From Phycisphaerales bacterium UBA7812 (GTDB lineage: Bacteria > Planctomycetota > Phycisphaerae > Phycisphaerales > UBA1924), in NCBI GenBank assembly GCA_002480345.1, contig DLBY01000125.1:1-20413 (forward strand): a stretch of 20,413 bases of DNA, written 5' to 3'. Every line of letters begins with the position of its first letter. Position 1 is the stretch's first letter. The notes under the pieces were generated by a model. It had not been told where the DNA came from. It worked only from the letters and a program-made list of their open reading frames with translations, and searched no databases. A program made the position numbers and the translations under genes. Shown here one piece after another: positions 7,610 to 13,803 of this stretch.

Positions 7610-7766
7610 GTCGTGCCGGCGGTATTTAGACAGGTCTTTGTTCGCAATAATTCCTGTCGCACGAGATATATTTTTATTCCACCGCAATGTATCCTGTTTT
7701 GCCGGACCTCCTCCTGTTGGGTGCTCCGCCTGTGTCTGGTGGGGGGAACTCGAAAGGAGATGCGGT
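7610..7766 (+). promoter_or_regulatory. AT-rich upstream region of the HAF-repeat dockerin gene
   Basis: Bases 7621-7700 are strikingly AT-rich against the surrounding GC-rich DNA (for example gagatatatttttattcc at 7663-7680). A 6-bp inverted repeat, GACAGG...CCTGTC (7629-7634 and 7653-7658), flanks AATAAT (7646-7651). The area very probably contains the promoter for the gene at 7767, but I could not find a -35/-10 pair with correct spacing. A strong Shine-Dalgarno AAAGGAG (7753-7759) fixes the start at 7767. Confidence 0.45.
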
Positions 7767-9005
7767 ATGGCAGTCAAGGGGTTGTTCGCGGCGATCGGTG
7801 TGGTGGGTCTTGCGGTCTCGGTGCACGCGGGGGTGCCGACCTATTCGGTCGAGGTGGTGGACACCTATCAGACGACCACGACGCTGACCGGCGCGAGCGA
7901 GGCGGGGCACTTCGTCGGTTGGCAGGTCGTCAACGGGCTGGTGCGCGGGTTTGTCGCGGTCGCGGGCGAGGGCATCGAGGTCTTGCCCCTGCCCGATGGG
8001 TATCAGAGCAGCACGGCGATGGGTGTGAACCGGCACGGCGTGGTGGTCGGCGCGGTCGCGATGGGCGGGTTCCCGTTTGATGGCGGCGAGCCCGCGATCT
8101 GGACGCCCGACGGCGCGGGCGGGTACGCCGTGGCGATCCCGCAGCAGTTCGACACGGTGCCCAGTCCCCTGGGCGGGGTGATCGGGGTGAACGGCGGGAT
8201 GGCGGTGGACATCAACGATGCCGGCACGGTCGTGGGCTGGTCGCGGTACCAGGGCTTCCAGGGCGGGCCGACGACGGTGTTCTCGCTGACCGATCCTCCG
8301 GCGAACATCAACGCGCTCGGATTCGAGGCGACGGTCGAGGACATCAACGAGAACGGGGTGCTGGTCGGCGGGCGGTATCTGTTCGATCTGAACGCGGGCG
8401 TCGCGACACAGCTCGATCTGCCGGCCCCGGTGGGCACGGTGTCGTTTGCGAACACGATCGGGTACGCGATCAACGACTCGAACGAGATTGTTTCGGCGGC
8501 TCGGCGGGCGACCTCGACGAATGACCTGTGGCTGACCTATCTGCACGATCCGGCGGAGGGTTGGTCGCCGCTCAACCCGGCGCAGCTGCCGAGCCGGTTC
8601 GTGGGGTTCTACGACAATAACAACCGGGGCGATGTGAGCGCGACCGGCGGCGTGCTATTCGCGGACGAGGGCGTGCTGGTCGGCGGGTTCGACGGGCTGC
8701 TCGACCCCGCGGACGCGAACTGGGACACGAGCCTGGGGTACATCGGCAACGACCGGCGCGTGTACACCACCGCGATCGATACGGACTCCGGCGCGAACGC
8801 GCTGGTGGTGCTGGTGCCCGATTCGGTCGGGTGCAACCCGGCGGATCTCACGGGTGACGGCGTGCTGGATCTCGCGGATGTCAACGCGTTCATCGCGGCG
8901 TTCACGGGCGGCGAGCCCGCGGGCGACCTGACAGGCGACGGTGTGTTTGATCTCTCGGACATCCAAGCGTTCGTCGACGCGTTCGTCGCGGGCTGCCCGG
9001 CCTGA
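7767..9005 (+). CDS. Secreted HAF-repeat protein with C-terminal GC-type dockerin domain
   Basis: This is a 412-residue exported protein. Residues 1-21 form a signal peptide (MAVKGLFAAIGVVGLAVSVHA). The body contains degenerate repeats of the type 'I-N-(D/E)-x-G-x-V-V-G', at about 83-98, 147-158 (AVDINDAGTVVG), 189-201 (TVEDINENGVLVG) and 232-243. These resemble HAF-type extracellular beta repeats. The C-terminal 57 residues carry two calcium-loop dockerin-like repeats, DLTGDGVLDLADVNAFI and DLTGDGVFDLSDIQAFV, and the chain ends GCPA. This is the GC-type dockerin seen in Phycisphaerae. The start at 7767 follows AAAGGAG with a 7-nt gap; the open frame upstream of it (from 7500) is spurious. 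The gene stands alone and ends at a strong hairpin terminator. The substrate or partner is unknown. Confidence 0.88.
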   Translation: MAVKGLFAAIGVVGLAVSVHAGVPTYSVEVVDTYQTTTTLTGASEAGHFVGWQVVNGLVRGFVAVAGEGIEVLPLPDGYQSSTAMGVNRHGVVVGAVAMGGFPFDGGEPAIWTPDGAGGYAVAIPQQFDTVPSPLGGVIGVNGGMAVDINDAGTVVGWSRYQGFQGGPTTVFSLTDPPANINALGFEATVEDINENGVLVGGRYLFDLNAGVATQLDLPAPVGTVSFANTIGYAINDSNEIVSAARRATSTNDLWLTYLHDPAEGWSPLNPAQLPSRFVGFYDNNNRGDVSATGGVLFADEGVLVGGFDGLLDPADANWDTSLGYIGNDRRVYTTAIDTDSGANALVVLVPDSVGCNPADLTGDGVLDLADVNAFIAAFTGGEPAGDLTGDGVFDLSDIQAFVDAFVAGCPA

Positions 9006-9051
9006 TCCGCGGCTTTGCCCGTACGCGGGTGGGAGTCATCGGTTCCTCATC

Positions 9052-9080
9052 AGCCGCCGGCACGAGCCGGCGGCTCTTTG
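9052..9080 (+). terminator. Rho-independent terminator after the HAF/dockerin gene
   Basis: A perfect 10-bp stem, AGCCGCCGGC (9052-9061) and GCCGGCGGCT (9066-9075), encloses the loop ACGA and is followed by CTTTG. It lies 47 bp after the stop codon at 9005. The T-tract is short, but the stem is very stable. Confidence 0.8.
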
Positions 9081-9177
9081 CTTTGGTCGTGCGCGGTCCT
9101 CACGATCGGAAGAAGCCGCGTGAGCGAGGGATGCCGACGGGCGGGACGAGTTCCGAGGGCTGATCCGGGGGAATTCC

Positions 9178-9206
9178 TTGCCCCGGGGGCGTGGGTCGGG
9201 TACATA
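9178..9206 (+). promoter_or_regulatory. Promoter candidate for the halogenase-like gene
   Basis: TTGCCC (9178-9183) and TACATA (9201-9206) are separated by 17 bp. They lie between the upstream terminator and the gene at 9312. The predicted start near 9213 leaves about 100 nt of leader. Both boxes are partial consensus matches. Confidence 0.4.
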
Positions 9207-9220
9207 AAGAGTCTGGGTGA

Positions 9221-9249
9221 GGGTCCGGCCGCATAGGGCTATCGGACCC
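9221..9249 (+). promoter_or_regulatory. Leader stem-loop upstream of the halogenase-like gene
   Basis: GGGTCCG (9221-9227) and CGGACCC (9243-9249) form a perfect 7-bp stem around a 15-nt loop, in which GCC and GGC could pair further. It would sit very near the 5' end of the transcript. It is not followed by a run of T, so it is more likely a leader structure than a terminator. Confidence 0.4.
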
Positions 9250-9311
9250 CTTTGCCTGCCTGTGTTCCCGGTGGCGCCCCGCCCCCTGTTGATCGAATCG
9301 GAGAGAGACGC

Positions 9312-11126
9312 GTGATCCACGACCCTGCGAGCGGCTCGAGTTCGGACCAGTACGACATCGTCATCGCGGGGGGCGGCCCCGCGGGGACGACGGTCGCGAC
9401 GCTGGCGCTCAAGTACAACCCGGATCTGAAGGTGCTCGTTCTCGAGAAGGCGAAGCACCCGCGCGAGCATGTGGGCGAGAGCCTGCTGCCCGGGGTGACG
9501 GGGATCCTCGCGGAGATGGGCGTGTGGGACAAGATGGAGGCGGCGAACTTCCCGATCAAGATCGGGGCGAGCCTCACCTGGGGCAAGCAGGGCGACCGGT
9601 GGGAGTTCGATTTCTACCCGGCCGAGGAGTTTGTCGACGAGCCGCGCCCGGCGAAGTACGAGGGGCAGCGCACACGGACGGCCTTCCAGGTCGAGCGGGC
9701 GGTGTACGACGACATCCTGTTCCGGCACGCGGCGGAGCACGGCGCGGAGTGCCGAGAGGAGGTCTCGGTCGAGGAGGTGCTTCGGAGCACGAACGAGGAC
9801 GGGACGCCGGGCGATCGGATCGAGGGCCTGAAACTCAGCACGGGTGAGGTGGTGCGCGGGACGCACTATGTCGACGCGACGGGGCATGTCGGGCTGATCC
9901 GGCGCGCGATGGGTGTCGAGAGCGCCGCGCCGAAGGAACTGCGGAATGTCGCGTTCTGGGATTACTGGGACAACGCGAAGTGGAAGGTCGAGATCGGGGT
10001 GGGCGCGACGCGGGTGATGGTCCGCAGCCTGCCCTACGGGTGGATCTGGTTCATCCCGCTGGGCCCGACGCGCGCGAGCTGCGGGCTGATCTGCCCCAGC
10101 GATCACTACAAGAAAGTGGGGTTGCCCCCCGCGGAGATGTACCACAAGGCGATCAACGAGGAGCCCGAGGTCCGCGAATTGCTCGCGGAGGCGACCTGCG
10201 AGGGCGGGGGCGAGAAGGTGCACTCGACCAAGAACTGGTCGCATCTGGCTTCCCGGCTCGCGGGTGAGAACTGGTTTCTCGCGGGGGAGACGGCGGGGTT
10301 TGCCGACCCGATCCTCGCGGCGGGGCTGACGCTGACGCACACCTCGGCGCGCGAGGTCGCGTACACGATCCTCGAGCTGGAGCGAGGCGAGCTGGATGCC
10401 GGGTGGCTGAAGCGCCGCTACGACGAGAAGCTGCGCCGGAGCATCAACCAGCACATCCGCTTCGCGCAGTACTGGTACGCGACCAACGGGTGCTTCACGG
10501 ATCTGCAGGACCACTGCAAGGCGATCGCGAAGGACGCGGGGCTGCGGCTGACCCCCCAGCAGGCGTGGCGCTGGCTCGCGCAGGGCGGGTTCGCGAACGA
10601 GGACTCGGGGCGTGCCTCGCTGGGCTCGTTCGACCTGGGCGCCAGCAAGTCGATCCTGCAGCGGTTCCACGGCAAGAAGCAGACGCTGCAGATCGCGAAG
10701 TTCAATGTCTTCAAGCTCAACCTCCGGAACGCGACGGAGGACAAGCAGGGCGAGCTCAAGGACGGGCGGATCACGCCCGTGCCGCTCTATCGGCGCGGGG
10801 ATCAGACGCTGACGATGACGGGGTTCTACAAGACGATGGTGTCGATCCTCGAGTACCACAGTGACATCGCGTCGATCGTTGGGGCGATCGAGAACAGCGT
10901 GAAGGGGCAGGTGCCGCCCGGCGCGCAGGCCGCGGTGATCTTCGCGCACATGCAGGCGCTCGAGGCGATGCTGCTGGGCGATTGGGTCAGCGCGAGCGTG
11001 GACAAGAAGAAGCCCATGCTGACGATGGACGAGATCGGCGGTCGGTTGATCCGCGACGAATCTGCGGCGCGCGAGGCGCTGGAGAGCGCCAAGGGCTCGG
11101 TGAAATTCGCGGGCACGGGGGAGTGA
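9312..11126 (+). CDS. FAD-dependent oxidoreductase of the flavin-dependent halogenase type
   Basis: This 604-residue flavoprotein has an N-terminal FAD-binding GGGPAG (20-25) and an acidic end to beta-2 (E45). It carries hallmarks of the flavin-dependent halogenase/geranylgeranyl reductase group: VGESLLPG (54-61), FPIKIGASLTWG (80-91), WIWFIP (244-249, the halogenase WxWxIP motif) and GETAGFADPILAAG (325-338, an FxxPxxxxG motif with Ala where many halogenases have Ser). The last 250 residues are a helical C-terminal domain with no recognised motif. The GTG start at 9312 is chosen because GGAGAG lies 6 nt upstream; an ATG at 9252 would add 20 Pro/Gly-rich residues. No flavin reductase or biosynthetic cluster is seen nearby, so the substrate is unknown. 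Membership of the superfamily is solid; true halogenation is less so. Confidence 0.85.
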   Translation: MIHDPASGSSSDQYDIVIAGGGPAGTTVATLALKYNPDLKVLVLEKAKHPREHVGESLLPGVTGILAEMGVWDKMEAANFPIKIGASLTWGKQGDRWEFDFYPAEEFVDEPRPAKYEGQRTRTAFQVERAVYDDILFRHAAEHGAECREEVSVEEVLRSTNEDGTPGDRIEGLKLSTGEVVRGTHYVDATGHVGLIRRAMGVESAAPKELRNVAFWDYWDNAKWKVEIGVGATRVMVRSLPYGWIWFIPLGPTRASCGLICPSDHYKKVGLPPAEMYHKAINEEPEVRELLAEATCEGGGEKVHSTKNWSHLASRLAGENWFLAGETAGFADPILAAGLTLTHTSAREVAYTILELERGELDAGWLKRRYDEKLRRSINQHIRFAQYWYATNGCFTDLQDHCKAIAKDAGLRLTPQQAWRWLAQGGFANEDSGRASLGSFDLGASKSILQRFHGKKQTLQIAKFNVFKLNLRNATEDKQGELKDGRITPVPLYRRGDQTLTMTGFYKTMVSILEYHSDIASIVGAIENSVKGQVPPGAQAAVIFAHMQALEAMLLGDWVSASVDKKKPMLTMDEIGGRLIRDESAAREALESAKGSVKFAGTGE

Positions 11127-11166
11127 ACCCCCGCGCCGGCGCGTCGATGCGGGTTGTCGCGGCCGT

Positions 11167-13098
11167 TCACGCCTGCGGGGCGTATGCCTCTTCCGCGTGG
11201 AGTTCCTCGGGCGTGACCTCGCTGAGGCGTTCGAAGGCGTCGATATCCGCGCCTTCGAGGCAGCGGTCGATGATGCGCCGGCCGTAGGGGTGCAGGTCGT
11301 CGTCGCGCAGGAACTTGTTGAGCTGTTCGGCGAAGAACTCGCGGAGTTGCTGCGCGCCCGCGTCGTAGGCCTTCTCGCCCACCTGGGGCTGGGTCTCGGG
11401 GCGGAGGAACCAGGTGGGGATCGCGACGCCCTCGACGGAGACGGACCGCATCGCGTAGCCCAGCAGGGGGCAGCGTGCGGGTGTGAGGGCGTCGGGGCGG
11501 AAGGGGTTGGAGCCGCGCCGGGCGAGGTACTCGCGCATGATCCACTGGGGCGCGAAGGAGGTCTTCCAGGCGCCGACATGCTGGTTGGGGACGAGGGTGA
11601 ACAGCGTGTCGGGGGTGGAGAGGATCTGTCGGAGCAGGATGTTCGCCTGCTCGACGCGCCGCCCGGTCGCGAAGGGCCAGTAGGAGCCGACACCCTCGCT
11701 GCTGAGCCCGCCTGTGTCGACGATGGACGGGTTGGCGTGCCCGCGCGGGGCGACGAGGCGCCAGAGCCAGGCGAGCGCGGGGGGCAGGACATGGAAGAGC
11801 CCGAGGATGCCGTACGACGGGCTGTCGGCGGTGCAGGGCGGGGTGCGGACGCCGAACGAGCGGACATCGACTGTCACCGGTCCGTGGCTGATGTTGGGGA
11901 CGATGTCGCGCGGGATGACGACGCGTGGGTTGGGGCAGGGGGTGCCGGGCTCGTCCTCGATGTGCTCCCAGATCAGCGCGGTCGAGCCGGGCACGGCGTC
12001 GATGTTGAGGAAGAGCAGGGGGCGTTCGGGCTGGGTGCAGAGGCGTTCGAGGTGGGGGTCGACGCCGTACCGGTCGATGTGATTGACGCGGACGAACCAC
12101 GCGTTCTCGGCGTCGGCGAGGGTGAGCTTGCGGGGCCCGTCGCTGGCCTGCATCTCGGGGGGGCAGAGGGCCATGTCGTCGGTGACGGGGCTGAGGTCGC
12201 AGGTGCGGGGCAGGGTGAGGAGGCGCTGCTCGCCGTCGACGGTGTTCTCGCCCAGCAGGAGGCGTCCGTCGTCCTGGCGGTGGATGTGCTCGAGCATCTC
12301 GCTCTTGCCGCCGCCCGAGGCGCCCTCGTGCATGAAGACGACCTCGTTGTCGTAGGGCGTGGTGACGCGGACGGTGGAGCAGTGGGCGGTGGTCCAGCCT
12401 CGCTTCTCGCCCAGGTTGAGCAGCACGCCGTAGATGCCCTTCTTCGCGGACGGGCCCGGATAGAGGTTGTAGGCGAAGAGCTCGTGGAGATCGGGGGTGC
12501 GGTTGTGGACGACGACCTGGCGGCCCTCGAAGCGCGTGTGCCTGAAGGGTGGCGCGACATAGAGCACGGCGCCGGGCTGGATGTTCCCGTACTGCTCGAG
12601 CTCGTCGAGCGAGCAGATGCCCTGGAGCAGCGCGAGGCCGAGTGCGAAGAAGCCGGCGTTGGCGGGCGCGATGGCGATCGCGGGCGTGCCGTCGCTGCCG
12701 ACACCCGCGGTGAACGCGAAGACCGCGAGGGGCTGGGATTCGAGCCACTCGAAGGTCTGGGCGCGGAGGTCGTCGAAGGGCTCGCCGAACCTTTGGTGGA
12801 AGGTGGGCTTGTTGGTGGGGCCCTCGTCGCCGATCACCATGCAGTCGGGGTCGCGCCGGCGCATGTAGGGCTCGAGGTAGTTCGCGGCGATGCCGTTGCG
12901 GACGCGCCCGACCTCCGCCTCGACGATCTCGCGTCCGTCGGGCAGTGCGTACGACACGCGGTGCACGCCGTCGGGGCCCGCGTCGCGCACGGCGAGCTCG
13001 ACGAGCTCCTCGGCGGTCTGGGCGAAGTGGACCTCCGGCGCGTTGCGGAGGATGCGTGCGGCGTCGGCGGGGAGATTGAGCTTGGACCAGGCAGACAT
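11167..13098 (-). CDS. DUF4914-like P-loop protein, probable PEPCK/HPr-kinase fold
   Basis: This 643-residue cytosolic protein has no signal peptide. The N-terminal half includes PYMRRRDPDCMVIGDEGPTN (77-96), a pattern I associate with DUF4914 proteins from memory. A P-loop FMHEGASGGGKSEML (255-269; GxSGxGKSE at 259-267) matches the Walker A of PEP carboxykinases and especially HPr kinase/phosphorylase. It is followed by LLGENTVDGE (280-289) and by PVTDDMALC (304-312), where DD could be the kinase-2 acids. Other marked motifs are LLFLNIDAVPGS (361-372) and VDTGGLSSEGVGSYWPFATG (460-479). The start at 13098 is fixed by GGAGG 4 nt upstream; the frame stays open to 13143. It is convergent with the halogenase-like gene, 40 bp apart. 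The function is unknown. The fold is inferred from the P-loop and must not be read as a proven PEPCK. Confidence 0.75.
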   Translation of the reverse strand: MSAWSKLNLPADAARILRNAPEVHFAQTAEELVELAVRDAGPDGVHRVSYALPDGREIVEAEVGRVRNGIAANYLEPYMRRRDPDCMVIGDEGPTNKPTFHQRFGEPFDDLRAQTFEWLESQPLAVFAFTAGVGSDGTPAIAIAPANAGFFALGLALLQGICSLDELEQYGNIQPGAVLYVAPPFRHTRFEGRQVVVHNRTPDLHELFAYNLYPGPSAKKGIYGVLLNLGEKRGWTTAHCSTVRVTTPYDNEVVFMHEGASGGGKSEMLEHIHRQDDGRLLLGENTVDGEQRLLTLPRTCDLSPVTDDMALCPPEMQASDGPRKLTLADAENAWFVRVNHIDRYGVDPHLERLCTQPERPLLFLNIDAVPGSTALIWEHIEDEPGTPCPNPRVVIPRDIVPNISHGPVTVDVRSFGVRTPPCTADSPSYGILGLFHVLPPALAWLWRLVAPRGHANPSIVDTGGLSSEGVGSYWPFATGRRVEQANILLRQILSTPDTLFTLVPNQHVGAWKTSFAPQWIMREYLARRGSNPFRPDALTPARCPLLGYAMRSVSVEGVAIPTWFLRPETQPQVGEKAYDAGAQQLREFFAEQLNKFLRDDDLHPYGRRIIDRCLEGADIDAFERLSEVTPEELHAEEAYAPQA

Positions 13099-13148
13099 CG
13101 GGCCTCCGAGGGAATAGGGGAACACACGATTCCGGGAGACCATGCTAT

Positions 13149-13208
13149 TACGGATACTTCAATCCGTAGAGCGCAGAATGAATATTTTTGCGCTATTTAT
13201 TTCATTCT
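13149..13208 (-). promoter_or_regulatory. AT-rich, palindrome-dense leader/operator upstream of the DUF4914-like gene
   Basis: Three inverted repeats are packed into 60 bp about 50-110 bp upstream of the start at 13098. They are TACGGAT/ATCCGTA (13149-13155 and 13162-13168, 6-nt loop), AGCGCA/TGCGCT (13170-13175 and 13189-13194) and AGAATGAA/TTCATTCT (13175-13182 and 13201-13208). The second and third interleave, so as RNA they could not form together. The region is sharply AT-rich against its surroundings. I found no well-spaced -35/-10 pair. Confidence 0.5.
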
Positions 13209-13240
13209 ATCTATCAATGGTGATACAGATTGCGGGGTGC

Positions 13241-13714
13241 TCATTGCTCGCTGTCGGCCTTCGGATCGGGCGTCGGACGCGAGCGCACGACATTGCCCCC
13301 GATCAGGACGCCCACGGTGCCGATGAGGACATTCGTGCCCGCGACCCAGAGGGGCGTGGAGGACTTCGCGGCGGCGTCCATGGTCGCGACCTGCTCGGGC
13401 CTGGGTTCTGCGGGCGGCTCGCGGTTCATCTGCATGACGAATTCGAGGGTTCCGAGGACCGCGATGAGGACCGCCATCGCGACGACGGCGCCGCGTCGGC
13501 GACCCGAGACGAGCTTGCACACGAAGCCGCCGAGTAGCGCGACGAAGAACCCGATGATCAGGGCGCCGATCGACCAGGTCGTCGAGACCTCCCACGAGCC
13601 CGGCTTGTAGGCACCGTCGGTGCCCAGGATCATGTACATCAACGAGAAGGCGACGAACAGCGCGACGGCAAGGGCGATGTAGCCCACGATGACACCCGCG
13701 ATGGATCGGAGCAT
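13241..13714 (-). CDS. Small four-TM membrane protein of unknown function
   Basis: This 157-residue protein has four predicted membrane segments (about 4-30, 47-69, 75-96 and 121-143), with a basic loop GRRRG (71-75) between the second and third. A Pro/Glu-rich loop (98-118) separates the third and fourth, and the C-terminus is charged. The start at 13714 has AAGGAAA (13721-13727) a few bases upstream. It lies 89 bp downstream of the gamma-glutamyltransferase-like gene on the same strand and could be cotranscribed with it. I recognise no family motif. Confidence 0.75.
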   Translation of the reverse strand: MLRSIAGVIVGYIALAVALFVAFSLMYMILGTDGAYKPGSWEVSTTWSIGALIIGFFVALLGGFVCKLVSGRRRGAVVAMAVLIAVLGTLEFVMQMNREPPAEPRPEQVATMDAAAKSSTPLWVAGTNVLIGTVGVLIGGNVVRSRPTPDPKADSEQ

Positions 13715-13803
13715 GGCAACTTTCCTTTTCTGGGGAAGCGGTGCGAGGCGGAGCGGACCTCGATCAGGGAATCGGGTGAGTGGACATACCGGGTGCGATC
13801 GGC

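Noticed and set aside
11127..11166. Possible bidirectional terminator in the 40-bp convergent gap (palindrome CGCGCCGGCGCG at 11132-11143)
   Set aside because: No T-tract on either side, and GC palindromes are common by chance in this DNA. Convergent Rho-dependent ends are equally likely.
9036..11867. 943-codon minus-strand open frame across the halogenase-like gene
   Set aside because: Arg/Pro/Ala-rich shadow spanning the convergent junction and the 9052-9080 terminator. It has no domain.
11167..13098. Straight call of phosphoenolpyruvate carboxykinase
   Set aside because: The P-loop is HprK-like (GKSE), and the substrate-binding motifs of ATP- or GTP-PEPCK are not visible. Only the fold relationship is proposed.
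11197..13326. Very long (709-codon) + strand open frame opposite the DUF4914-like gene
   Set aside because: Its translation is a Gly/Ala/Val/Glu-rich repetitive shadow typical of antisense frames in GC-rich DNA. The minus strand has a Shine-Dalgarno and coherent motifs.
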